This document shows positions 11,206-21,433 of a DNA stretch of 64,000 nt, in pieces. The stretch is from Lonicera japonica (Eukaryota > Streptophyta > Magnoliopsida > Dipsacales > Caprifoliaceae): positions 65,973,159 to 66,037,158 of the forward strand of contig CM038467.1 in the NCBI GenBank assembly GCA_021464415.1, given 5' to 3'. A program made the position numbers and the translations under genes. The stretch's first letter is position 1. Each line of letters begins with the position of its first letter. Below the pieces are notes generated by a model that did no database searches, was not told the origin of the DNA, and saw only the letters and a list, made by a program, of their open reading frames with translations.

Positions 11206-12069
11206 CGGCTACCATCTTTTTTGACTAGTTTGATTAAAAAAAAGAAGAGAGAAAGAGGGTGGGAAAATGACAGACTATGAATCAGCTTTTTTTCGACACA
11301 AAAGGACCAAGACTCACACACATGCACGAGATGGCTGATCAAAACCCAAAGTCTGACACTCCAAAGTCTGTGGAGGAACCGAAATTCAAAAGGATGGACC
11401 TATTTTTCAAAAGGCTCGAATCTGATTGATAAACAGGGAAGGTGTAAAAGAGGAATCGGGTACCAGAAAAAATTGAAAGAGTAGAAAAGGGGAAAATCCC
11501 GTTGGTCCAAGAGAGGAAAATAGTGAGGAAAAACAGAAATGAGGAAAATCGACAAGGAGAGCCACATTAAGAGTGACAGCTGTGCCAAAAGGCGGACGAC
11601 TACATCTTAGGTGAGTAAGGCTCCTATTTTGGAAAAAGCAAAGGAAAAAGCAAGAAAAGTCCGAAAGCCCAAAACAAAAGGCTGAATAATCAAAAGAGAG
11701 AGCAATAAGGGTATCGAAAAATAGAAAACGATACAGGACCAGCATCTTCCCTGTAGAAAAAATCAGAGGGTAGCTTAAGGATGATTGAGAAATCCAAGCG
11801 AAATTCTATCCCTATGACCGAAAAGAGGAAAACTGAGGGTAGAGAGCTGCCAAATCCCAAAGACCATGCACAGCGGTCCGAAAGTTTTAGGAAAAGTTGA
11901 TTCAAAAGTCTGATTCCCAATAACACCAAAGGTCAAAACTGAGGGTAAAATGGAATAAAAAAAGGGGGGGCACTTCAACTTGCGAGCAGTTCTCTCTAGC
12001 ATATCATTTTTGAAAATCAACAAAGCAGTGTCTGAGTAGCAGAACCATGGCAATGAAATAGTATTAGTA
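11206..12069. other. purine-rich non-coding spacer of the Tat element
   Basis: The plus strand is strongly purine-rich (runs of gaaaa and ggaaaa). It makes long pyrimidine-rich minus-strand ORFs full of Phe/Leu/Ser that carry no domain. The phrase actgagggta recurs at about 11830 and 11940 and again after the repeat block (about 13237, 13252). An A7G7 tract at 11957-11970 resembles a polypurine tract but has no LTR start behind it. Confidence 0.5.
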
Positions 12070-13050
12070 GAATTTTTCCTAGATTCCTCGAGTTAGGAAT
12101 TCTTCGCATTCCCCACGGTGAGAATTTCTCCGAAACCACTTTCCCCACGAAAGGAAATAACTACTCCACGTGTTCCCCAAGAAGGAAATTTTTCCTAGAT
12201 TCCTCAAGGCATGAATTCTTCGCATTCCCCACGATGGAATTTCTCTGAAACCACTTTCCCCACAAAGGGAAATAACGACTCCATGTGTTCCCCACGAAGG
12301 GAATTTTTTGAATTTCTCAGAGTTAGGAATTCTTCGCATTCTCCACGATGGGAATTTTTCTGAAACCACTTTCCCCACGAAGGAAAATAACGACTCCACG
12401 TGTTCCCCAAGAAGGGAATTTTTCCTAGATTCCTTAAGGCAGGAATTCTTCACATTCCCCACGATGGGAATTTCTCCGAAACCACTTTCCCCACGAAGGG
12501 AAATAACGACTCCATGTGTTTCCCACGAAGGGAATTTTCTGAATTCCTCAGAGTTAGGAATTCTTCGGATTCCCCACGATAGGAATTTTTCCGAAATCAC
12601 TTTCCCCACGAAGGGAAATAACGACTCCACGTGTTCTCCACGAAGGGAATTTTTTCAAATTCCTCAGAGTTAGGAATTCTTCACATTCCCCACGATGGAA
12701 ATTTCTCCGAAACCACTTTCCCCACGAAGGGAAATAACGACTCCATGTGTTCCCCACGAAGGAATTTTTTTTCCGAATTCCTCAGAGTTAGGAATTCTTT
12801 GCATTCCCCACGATGGGAATTTTTTCCGATCCCCTTTTCCCATGAAGGGAAATAACCTTTACCACCTGTTCCCAAGAAGGGAACGTTTCTTGGATTCCTC
12901 AAGGCAGAAATTCTTCGCATTCCCCACGATGAGAATTTTTTTTCGATCCCCTTTCCCCACGAAGGGAAATAACCTTTACCGTGCATTCCCCTCGAAGGGA
13001 ATAACTTTATCCCCACACTCCCCATGATGGGAATTTTCTTTTTTCTCAAA
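12070..13050. repeat. tandem repeat, about 116-bp unit, eight copies
   Basis: The anchor AATTCTTCGCATTCCCCACG occurs near 12099, 12215, 12329, 12445, 12560, 12676, 12794 and 12910, spacing 114-118 bp. Two unit variants exist: one with ctcagagttagg and one with ctcaaggca before the anchor. They alternate in copies 1-4 and then the first dominates. Units are rich in ttccccacgaaggga and are open in several frames, which creates the apparent 120-180-codon ORFs on both strands. Tandem repeats just upstream of the 3' LTR are typical of Tat elements. Confidence 0.9.
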
Positions 13051-13473
13051 GATAGCAATTCCTTCTTAAGCACCAATCCCCACGAGGGGATACTTCACAA
13101 AAACCCAGAACAATTCTTTTACTTTTCCCCGAGAAATGGGAAACCTTTAAGAACTTTTCCGTTACGATCATTTGGACTCAATGAAATGCCTAAACTCCTC
13201 ACGTGAAGTCCTATACACTGAAGGTGGTGCGCCACTGAGGGTAGCGCACCACTGAGGGTAAACGGAAGAAAAGATTGATGTATCGTGTCGCCTGGCCGAA
13301 AGGAATGGGGCGATCGTGGATTGCATCACCTGAAACACGACGAAATCCGCATGCCAGAAAGGGTATATTTTGATTCAAGTATCACCGCATTGAAATTCAC
13401 CCAAGAGTCGTGAATTGTTGTCTTCTTATCGTCCCTGAATTCTTGGGGGCAAGAATCCCGGGACGAGAGGGTC
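13051..13473. other. region between tandem repeat and 3' LTR, with weak polypurine tract
   Basis: It has a last degenerate repeat unit, a short duplicated phrase (gcgcaccactgagggta) at about 13230-13260 and the purine-rich GGGACGAGAGGG at 13460-13471 immediately before the proposed LTR start. No coding signal is seen. Confidence 0.45.
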
Positions 13474-13683
13474 TGTGAACACCCCAATCCGCGACTCTCG
13501 TGTGAACACTACTTTTCTTAAAACGAGCATCTTGCATCAAGTATTGAGTCATCATACATATAGAAGACCGTTAGGAAAGACTCCAATTCTGGACGCATTG
13601 GGAGTCTGATATAACCTTTGTTGCCTCTTCGCTTACTAGGACGGGGATCGAGTTTTTTTCGAGTGTTTCTGTACTTTTCTGGA

Positions 13684-13834
13684 AGCCAACCGCAGTCCCC
13701 AGCCGTGCAGTTGGCACCTAGCCGCAAGCCCTAGCCGCACGACCCAACCGCATGCCCTAATCGCACGCCCCAGCCGCACCCCCTGCGGTTGGCATCTTTG
13801 GAGCATTTTTGGTGGAAATTTTGCTATAAATAGG
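13684..13834 (+). promoter_or_regulatory. LTR promoter: GC-rich repeats plus TATA box
   Basis: Several copies of AGCCGCA/CAACCGCA-type repeats (13684-13793) stand about 30 bp before TTTTGCTATAAATAGG (13819-13834). Transcription should start near 13855, the start of the R region. Confidence 0.65.
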
Positions 13835-14440
13835 ACCCTTGGGATCCCATTTGGGATCATCAACACTCAATAGTGTTTTTGGTAAGGTGAAATTCTGCCA
13901 AAATTGTGAGAAAGTTCTTTTCTTTAAGAGAATTCTTAGAGAGAGATAGAGTCTAGTGAGAGAGAGAAAGTTTTGGAGAGAGAAAGTTCTAGAAAGAGAA
14001 GGAGGCAAAGAAGGAAATCAAGGCAAGGCTCTTCTTTCTTCTTCAAGCGCATCAGGTACGTCTTTTCACAACTTTTCTAAATTTTAATACTGCATTTCAA
14101 TATCCGTTTTAATATAAGAAATTAGATAACTTGCAAAAAAAGTTCATTGCTTTCAAATAAATCCTTTCTAAATCTTATAAGAAAACTAAAATCTATTTTG
14201 ACACGTTTTCAAAATAAAAAATAAAAATACAAAAACAGTTTCCAAACAAACGGAACTACGAGACTCTGATTTCATTCTACGAATAAATACGTAGGCGCTC
14301 GCAAAGCTCGAGTCTGATTTCAAAAATACAATTTCAAATTGAATTTATCCAGAAAGGACTATTCTGAAAACTATTCAAACTACTTGCAAGATATCTAAAA
14401 TAGGAATTAAATACATGATCCATTAAGAGACCGAAAGGGC

Positions 14441-14469
14441 GAATTGGGTGCCTAACACCTTCCCAATTC
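14441..14469 (+). promoter_or_regulatory. hairpin in the R/U5 part of the LTR
   Basis: GAATTGGG (14441-14448) pairs perfectly with CCCAATTC (14462-14469). The loop itself contains a GGTG/CACC-like inner pairing around cctaaca. It lies in the transcribed terminal repeat and could act in RNA 3' end formation or packaging; this is inference. Confidence 0.5.
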
Positions 14470-14593
14470 GTAACGTAGTTCCCGAACCCTAGCAAAGTAG
14501 ATTTTTAAATGAATCTCTGGTTTTAAACGTATGAACGATAATTCGTTTTGAATTGTCCTTTGTATGATCTTTTGTTTGTTTTCTCGTAAAACA

Positions 14594-14685
14594 AACTGGC
14601 GACTCTATAAAACACGTTTTCCTTTAAAATAAATAAACCGAGAACGAGGATTACTCTCGAGTCGGAGGTCCGAATTCTCACAGAG
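14594..14685 (+). other. primer-binding site and short Tat leader following the LTR
   Basis: TGGCGACTCT starts at 14597, 3 nt after the LTR end, as expected for a tRNA primer-binding site (the TGG pairs with the tRNA CCA). This start is usual in Tat elements. About 80 bp of leader-like sequence follow before Mutator-like coding sequence begins. A primer-binding site should follow a 5' LTR, not a 3' LTR, so this marks either a tandem LTR arrangement or a recombination product. Confidence 0.5.
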
Positions 14686-15603
14686 AACTATGTAACTTCT
14701 CGGATTTGATTCCCTTATACTATTAGTGTAGGAGGCTAGTTGTTGATATGATACATAATCGTCACCATGGACTTCCTTGATCGTGTGACTCTTACCGGTG
14801 TAAGCGAAGTAGTAGCTCAATGTAACACCAAACTCGCATCTAAAGTAATCAATGATGTCGGATGGTTTTGTGAGAGGTCTGTCTCGAATCAAATCTAGAA
14901 CAGTCGACTTAACAACCTGACTTGTCATTTGTGGGTTCCTTAAATCCTTGAAAGTAATTCCACACATATGCTCGCCCACCATTTTTCTTATTTCAAAGAA
15001 CTTAGCAAGCTTGAAACTTAGAGAGACATGTATTCTCCACGTGCACCCCTTATCCTTTTGCCTACTATAAACAATCGTAATCCGATCACTAAAAATTTTC
15101 TTATATTCAAACTTGAACTCCTTGTGAATTGTATATTTTTTTAAACTTGTTCGGAACTCATCTGCACCATCTAGAAATCTCTGTCTAACACCAATAATAC
15201 AATTTTCCCAGGCATTAGATTGACGTAGTTCAGTATGAGATTCAACCTCGCTTTCTAAACTCCCATAATTGGAGGAGCTAGTAGTAGAGTTATTGTCTAA
15301 AACCAAGGATCTAGGACCATCACTTCTCCTTGCAACTATATCTATGATATCTATATTTTGAACAGCTGCAAAGCAAACTATGTATTGTATAGATTCATCA
15401 CTATCCAGAACATACTCATTTCCATCAAGAAAGATGACTAGGTCCAAATGTAATGGATTTATATCAAACCACCTTTGGTAGATTGACCTCTTCAATACAT
15501 CTATTGATAAACCTACAGTCACTTGGAATCCAAAACTAGAATGATTGTAATGCACTTTGCCCAAAATTCCTCTGTCAATATTTCTACAAAAGTCATTTAG
15601 CAC
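14686..15603 (-). pseudogene. N-terminal half of a Mutator-like (MULE) transposase
   Basis: A minus-strand frame opens with ATG at 15603. Residues about 25-90 form a PB1-like region (VGLSIDVLKRSIYQ, LVIFLDGNEYVLDSDESIQY) found at the start of plant MULE proteins. From about residue 130 the MuDR DNA-binding region follows: WENCIIGVRQRF, FRTSLKKYTIHKEF, DKGCTWRIH and HMCGITFKDLRNPQMTS, giving a C..C.H-type cluster. The catalytic DDE domain is missing: after RESNPRSYIVL homology ends at about 14686, where Tat leader sequence begins. The 300-codon frame is free of stops, so it was truncated rather than worn down. Confidence 0.75.
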
Positions 15604-15684
15604 CTCTTGTAAACATAATGAGAAGTAATTTAATGGTTCTAAAAGTTAGTTAGCACTGCATAATAGCAAATTTCACCAAAAACT

Positions 15685-16085
15685 AGAAGGTGCTAAATGC
15701 ATTTAGCACCCCTATTCAGCACATTTGATAATAAAACCAGAAGGTGCTAAATGCATTAGCACACTTGACAACAAACACGAAAGTGTTAAATGCCATTTAG
15801 CACCACCTGTTATCACATTTGACAACAAACCAGAAGGTGCTAAATGCATTTAGCACCCCCATTCAGCACATTTGGCAACATACCAGAAGGTGTTAAATGC
15901 ATTAGTACACTTGACAACAAACATGGAGGTGCTAAATGCCATTTAGCACCACTTCTTATCACATTTGACAACAAAATAGAAGGTGCTAAATTCATTTAGC
16001 ACCCCCATTCAATACATTTGATAATAAAATCAGAAGGTGCTAAATGCATTTAGCAACCCCATTCAGAGCATTTGATAATAAAATC
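15685..16085. repeat. palindromic minisatellite upstream of the MULE ORF
   Basis: Eight units each carry a palindrome of the type GGTGCTAAATGC/GCATTTAGCACC (22 bp, perfect in several units). Unit starts (agaaggtg) are at 15685, 15739, 15778, 15832, then repeat to 15978 and 16032. A 54-39-54-bp triplet therefore repeats with a 147-bp higher-order period. The spacer is (c)acatttgacaacaaa. It may be the subterminal repeat of the MULE. Confidence 0.85.
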
Positions 16086-16089
16086 AGAA

Positions 16090-16730
16090 TCTGTGAGTTC
16101 ACATTACAAAAAAATAAATTAAAAATAAAAAAAAATTGAAAAGTACCAGGTTAAGTACACTGGAAGATGTAAAAGCAATTTAGTACCAGGTTTCAATACA
16201 ATAACAAGCGATTTTATATTCCTAAAAGCTATTTAGCAGTACCAGAAACTGCTACACATTGAAAAGTAATGTGACGGTGATAAAACAAATTAGTAGATGG
16301 TATGAATATTTTTAATTGATTTAGATTAACAAATATGATCAATGGAAGTAATATATATGTGTATTTCACGATCGAACAATATATTAATGATGATCGGATG
16401 AAGTTTTTTTGAATCAATACCTGGATAATGAATCAAAATTGATTATTGGAATGATTTCTTGATTCATGTATGTGGTTGTGATGATCGATCGTTGTGTACT
16501 TTAATATTTTTTTATTGAGATTTGGTTGCAACTGATTTTTTTGAATACGTGAGAAGTTATATATATATATATATATATTAGGTTTAGTGTTTTATTATTT
16601 AAATAAAAAAGGGGCATTAATGTCTTTTTTATATACTATCTTTAATTTATAATGTTAATTTATAATTAGCCTTTGTTATTATGTTATTACTATAGTATAG
16701 CGTTATATCTAATTGCCTCTTATAATATTA
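16090..16730. other. AT-rich non-coding stretch
   Basis: It has an (AT) microsatellite at about 16558-16578 and degenerate cousins of the upstream repeat (gcaatttagtaccagg) near 16150-16260. No gene is seen. Confidence 0.4.
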
Positions 16731-18130
16731 AGGTAAAAATTGTGTATATATATATATTTGATGCAAGGTGGCATGTTATTATTTAAATAATAAAGTAAAA
16801 AGAGGAGTCGTCCCTTGCATGCAAAGGCGGCTGGCAATCGTATTAGTGGGCCCCTTCGAATTTTTAAGTCTTTTGTTGCTTTATGGAACCAAATTTTGTC
16901 TTTGGGTATTACTGTTGCCGTCTTAGTCGGCTGGTAGAGCGCGTGTCTTTTAATGCTGTGATTATAAGTTTGAATACAAAAATGAAAGTATTTTAATATT
17001 ATTAGTATATGCTATTTTAAGGTATGTGAAATATTAAGTATACATTTTTTAAAAGTTTAAAGCATTCTTTGTTGATATATTGGTATTTGTTGACATTGTG
17101 GTATTATTGTTAGCATTGCTTATTTGATTTTATGTGTTAGCTGAAGTGTCTAGGAGATTCATTAGTACATGGTCTAAGTATATATGTCGAATTTGCCGAC
17201 TATCCAACAATCCCTAATATATTGCTTTGTGATCGGCATGGGTGAGGTGAGACAAAGATGGAATATTAGTACTTGGTATGCAACGAAGACAGAACTGGGT
17301 ATGCGTCCGTATAATATTATCTGATACGTGTGTATGGTATACATTGTTCTTGTTTAACAGGAAAACTTTTTGAACTATGTATACAGTGTACTTTCTCATA
17401 CTGTTTTCTTCCACGTGTGCTTGTAGTTAGTGCGGTTTGAGACGCAATAAGAAATTCATGGGGGGATATTAAAACACATAAGTAATTTGAAAAATAAAAT
17501 TTAAACTGTTAGTATTCTGAACATTATTATAATTTTATGATAGATATATATATATATATACACTATAATTCAATATTTATCATCCCCATGGGCGGTACGT
17601 CACAAATGGTATTAGAGTATTGGTCTTTGGGAAGTACTGATTATTTATTGTCTTTTTGGACCCTTAATTTACCTTGAGACTTTTGGTTTAACTAATTAAA
17701 TTTTGGGGACGTAATTTATTTAAGTGAAAAAATTGTGATAATTCGTATTTTTATATTTTTATATTTGAGTATTAATATTAATATTAATATTTTAGTAAAA
17801 ATTATATATATATAGTCTATTTCTAATACGGATCGAGCCTTTTTATGACTTTTTTAATCGTAAAAATACTGAGATTTTTACAACTAAAAAAATTATAAAA
17901 ATGGTCTGTCCGTAAGGAATGGTTCACACTTAAAAAAATTCGTGTACATGTATATATATATAAGATGTGGTGTTTGTTCTCATGCCAATTGGCATGTTAT
18001 TTTTCAAATAATATAATTAGAAAAACAAAAAGGGGAGGCATCACTTGCATGCAAAGCGACCGCAATAATGTTAGTTGGGCCATTTGAATTTTAAGTCTTT
18101 TGGTATTATTAGTATGCCATTTTGGTTTAT
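16730..18130 (+). mobile_element. mini LTR element relic: LTR - PBS - 128 bp - PPT - LTR
   Basis: A left LTR ends ...GGCGGTACGTCACA at 17604. TGGTATTAGAG (17607-17617), close to the initiator-Met tRNA primer-binding site TGGTATCAGAG, follows 2 nt later. After about 100 bp comes ttttggggacgtaattta, the chromovirus-like sequence before the polypurine tract. TGTGATAATTCG at 17733 then starts a second LTR. Parts of both LTRs match (about 16745-16890 with 17950-18095). The right LTR is cut off near 18130, and the left LTR start is not defined. Confidence 0.55.
16917..16985 (+). pseudogene. tRNA-Lys(UUU)-like pseudogene or SINE head
   Basis: The 5' part is close to plant tRNA-Lys: GCCGTCTTAG, GGTAGAGCGCG and an anticodon loop CTTTTAA. 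The variable arm and T arm are worn (AAGTTTGAATAC in place of GGTTCGAATCC) and no 3' acceptor strand pairs with GCCGTCT, so it is not functional. It lies in the left LTR only, in a stretch absent from the right LTR, which suggests a later insertion. Confidence 0.55.
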
Positions 18131-18880
18131 AAAGCAACCTCCTCCTAAAATTTATGATCAAATTTATAAATATAACGGTAAGTTTTTTGGAAGAATATAG
18201 TGAATATGATATAAAAAATAATTATAAAAGTGTGCAAAAAGCCATATAAATTTTCAGTTTAAAAAAAGAGAGAGAGAGAAAGGTTTCATATGAGTAAGGC
18301 ACACTCGTATGAAACCTTTTTTGTGTGTGTTTACTCTTTGTCAGGGCGTATGGTAAGAATTTTCAATAATTATATTTTTAACCTTACTCTTTCATATGAG
18401 TAAGGTACACCTGTGTCTCTTGAAAATTAAATGCACTTCAACTCACTTAGTGTTCTTCATGCTTTGATTGGTGGAGGTTGGTCATGGTGGCTACCAAAGA
18501 TTTGCATATATAAAGTGGTTGTGATAATTTCCGTTGCCACTTACAGGGGTAAGCCATCTTAGTTTTTACTTTTATGCTTTGAAAAGTTTTGCTAGTTTTC
18601 TTTGTTGTCTGATTCATGTGATACTATAATAGCTTTGATTGATTGTTTAATATTGTAAACAGGACTATTGATGTTAAAATTATCCTAAAATAAGATAAAA
18701 ATTGTATCAATAAATAACTTAAAAACATTATAATATAGACTAGTAGATTCAACAGATAATATTTCTGGTACTTTCATCCTTCAATTTTGTCTGTCATTTG
18801 GTATGACCGAAGGAAAATTCAGCTTTGTGACTTAGTATATCTCAACGTGCTTGTTTCTAAAAAGCTGAAAGCTATTTAAA
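18131..18880. other. non-coding stretch with a hairpin
   Basis: AGGTTTCATATGAG (18281-18294) pairs with CTCGTATGAAACCT (18304-18317), one mismatch. The phrase catatgagtaaggyacac recurs at about 18391. Otherwise no gene or element boundary is seen. Confidence 0.45.
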
Positions 18881-20850
18881 ATCTGATGGTGTTGTAGGTT
18901 TCTTTGTCAAATATGGTTTCTCTATTTGGCAACGGAAAATATTCCCGGAAATGATTTTCGAGTATAGATCAACAATGGGGTTCCTGCTTGAGAAAGATGA
19001 TACATTAGATGAAATTGAAGTCGAGAGGTCTTTTAAAGTATTTTTTTTTCTTTATATTGTTGTTATACGTAATGAGCCTTTAACAAGTTGAGCATCCCTG
19101 GTATTATTTGCATTGTATGTGGTAAACTTTACTCATACTAGTAGAAATAATGAAAAATTGGAGATTTCTGCATGTCAACAACGCAAAACTTATTAACTCT
19201 TTCACATTTTAATTGTTACTAGTTTGTGTTTGCTTTAGCATCAACTATGTTGTAAAAGTATTGTAATGAAATTGATAAGAGTAAGTTATTCGTATATGAT
19301 CAATTAGTAGATTTAATTGTTTAAAATTTTTTGTTAATGTAAAATTAGTCTTATGGATCAACCATTTTATGTATTTTTTTTGTTATTCCTAATGGACAAA
19401 ACCATTGGTAACACGTGGTATGACAATCTGCAATCTCAATGCTTTTTAATTTTTTTTTCCAATTTATTCCCATTTTTGCAACAACAAACTATTGTTACAA
19501 ACACAATTAAAGGTGTCACTTTACTTACAAAGGAAAATTAGCAAAATTTTGTAAACTTTGGTTAGTCTTCATGGACGGAACCAAAGTGTCACAAGCATGG
19601 TAATTTCTTATGGGTTTTACAATCTTCCCAACACAATAAGTCCGTTAGATAATTTATTATTTTTGACAGATATATTCGTTAGTAAATACCCACACGTCCT
19701 CCTTCTCACGCATATTTTTTGTTAAAATATTTCTCTGTAACACTATAAGCCTGTTAAAAAAATGGTCCTTTTGGTGTAGTAATGCATTTAAGATTATTTT
19801 TTTTGAATTAAAATAAAATAAATTATATAGGCTACCGGTGTAATATTTATTCTATTATATTTATTTTATATTAGTTAATAAGAATCTAACATCTCTCTTA
19901 AACAAGCAATACGTCTATTTATTCTTACCAAGGTAGTTTATTTATATGGTGGAATTGAATTTTTTTTTTCTATATTTTCAATTGTTAGTCCATATAAATA
20001 ATAAAAAAATTAGGCCTATTAAGTTGATTGAAGTTAAGAAAAGATTAATTTTTATAAACATATGTGTATTAGTATAATAAATTTTTCTATATTTTATAGA
20101 GAAATAAAAATGTTATTTTAAAAATTAGAGAAAGATTTAGTTGCTGGTCAACGGTGGCCAGGAGGTGCCGCAAGTGAGCTGGGTCTCGGTGGGTTGGAGT
20201 GGGAGTGCATGTAAATGGTGTTGGTTGGTAACAGAGATTTTGTGTGTGGCAGTAAAATAATAAGAAAATATAAGGTGTGAAATGGGGGATTGGGATGGAT
20301 TGAAGAAAGAAATGACTCAATTGGACACTTTTGGAATCACACAAATTCCAATTTTTCTTGGTTGTTTGCCCACTCTAAAAAGGTTTTTCTTGTCTCTCTT
20401 CTTAAAAAGGATTTTATTATTTTTATTTTTTTGGATTTCAGAACAAATAAGTGGTTCAAATTTATTCCTCTTTAGATATTTTTTTGGCTCCATGGTATTT
20501 CCTAAATCATTTTTTTATGTGGGTTTATATTTCAGAACTCAAACCTGTGTCGGGTCTATATTTTATATTTCAACTTTGTTGCTTCATTAGTTCCTTCTTC
20601 TTTTTTCTTCTTCTTCTTCTTGGGAAGTGCTTTGGATCTGTATTCCTTAGCTCTCATCATGCTTAAATCTCAAATTAAAGTCCTATTTTTTCACTTGAAA
20701 TTTAGAAATAGTCATTTCAAATTCAAATCCCATTAAGAATGACCAGAATTCTATATAATTCTAGTAAACTTGCTAGTTATACTTATTTTATTACATGGTG
20801 GGTTTGTGATAGTGTTTAATTTGTGTTTCTCATTATATTACTTTATAATT
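18881..20850. other. mostly non-coding; one short unrecognised coding-like stretch
   Basis: A frame at about 18899-19033 reads FFVKYGFSIWQRKIFPEMIF and then an acidic segment. It is preceded by a ttgtag acceptor-like site, but I do not recognise it. The remainder is AT-rich with T-runs and pyrimidine tracts at 20590-20625; long ORFs there are Phe/Leu-rich and lack domain signals. Confidence 0.35.
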
Positions 20851-20857
20851 GCACAGC

Positions 20858-21360
20858 GTGATAAGGTGACTGGGATTAAGCCTAGTCGGTTTGATTTTTA
20901 TGAACATACTCATTACAAGGGATGGACAGCAAGCGAAGCTAAGTCGCGCTTTGTAAAATCATGTGTCTCATAGTAATTTCATATCGTTCATAGTTCAAAT
21001 TTTTACATACACAACATTATTGTTTGCAGGAAGAGATGGATCGTTTGACAAAGCAACCCACGTTAAATGGTACTCAATTAACCGAAGATAAGATAGCGAA
21101 CTGGGTGCTTGGCACTAGATCGGACTATATTCTAGGACTCGGTCATATATGGTTCGAAGCCACCTAAGAGCAAGGCTTAGCTACAAGAGGTTCTTAAGAA
21201 ATCCACAAGGTAAAAAGAACAATTGGCAACACGTGTGGAGGCCTTAGAGGCGGCTTGTGGCATTGATAAAGAAGCCTTGAAAGAGTAAAAATTAAAGTTA
21301 CTTAAGTCATTGGTTGTAGCTGGAGTTCTTCCTCCACATTTACTTTTTGGTGAGTATTGA
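20858..21360 (+). pseudogene. CACTA (En/Spm) transposase fragment, Transposase_24/TNPA-like
   Basis: An exon-like segment has GIKPSRFDFYEHTHYKGW, matching the SR.x.xxLYExTH pattern of plant CACTA second-ORF proteins. After a gcag acceptor near 21030 a second segment reads EEMDRLTKQP and WVLGTRSDYILGLGH, like the conserved VLGxRSGYxxGLG motif. A frame-shifted coiled-coil tail follows (QLATRVEALEAACGIDKEAL). Stops and frameshifts are present, and no CACTA ends are seen nearby. Confidence 0.55.
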
Positions 21361-21433
21361 CTCATGTTAACTTAATATTTATCAAGTAAAAAGTAGCAAA
21401 CAAATAAAGAGTTTAGCTGGCTACTGTTATTAA

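Larger units (their letters stand above)
1..14593 (+). mobile_element. Tat-lineage Ty3/gypsy LTR retrotransposon, 5' truncated by window edge
   Basis: A plus-strand gag-protease-RT-RNase H-second RNase H-integrase series is followed by antisense genes, a tandem-repeat block and an LTR. The second, archaeal-type RNase H between RT/RNase H and integrase, the DNGS protease motif and the G-patch-like segments are marks of the plant Tat lineage (Tat/Ogre/Retand group). Extra ORFs, some antisense, and 3' tandem repeats are known for that lineage. The element is dead: the polyprotein has three in-frame stops and three frameshifts. Its 5' LTR and the start of gag lie left of the window. Confidence 0.85.
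13474..14593 (+). repeat. 3' LTR of the Tat element
   Basis: Proposed ends are TGTGAACACC at 13474 and GTAAAACA ending 14593, a TGT...ACA pair. Inside are a U3 GC-rich repeat block, a TATA box at 13824-13833 and a transcribed leader rich in GAGAGA. The U5-type segment GGGTGCCTAACACCTTCCC is a motif I associate with Tat LTRs. A tRNA primer-binding site starts 3 nt after the end, which supports the right boundary. The left boundary is less certain because the 5' LTR is not in the window for comparison. Confidence 0.65.

Noticed and set aside
11957..11970. A7G7 tract as the polypurine tract of the Tat element
   Set aside because: No TG LTR start follows, and the tandem repeats plus a better LTR candidate lie 1.5 kb further.
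11400..12053. Minus-strand ORFs rich in Phe, Leu and Ser
   Set aside because: They are translations of a purine-rich plus strand; there is no start context or domain.
12079..12757. ORFs of 67-183 codons on both strands in the tandem repeat
   Set aside because: They follow from the repeat unit having few stops; the translations are repeats of one 38-residue unit with no domain and exist in several frames.
15685..16085. CRISPR-like array (palindromic repeats with spacers)
   Set aside because: Spacers are near-identical copies of each other, the sequence is plant nuclear DNA and no cas genes exist.
16917..16985. Functional tRNA-Lys gene
   Set aside because: The T arm is degraded and the acceptor stem cannot close.
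20282..20666. Phe/Leu-rich ORFs as membrane proteins
   Set aside because: They come from T-rich sequence, overlap in several frames, and have no conserved motif or splice context.
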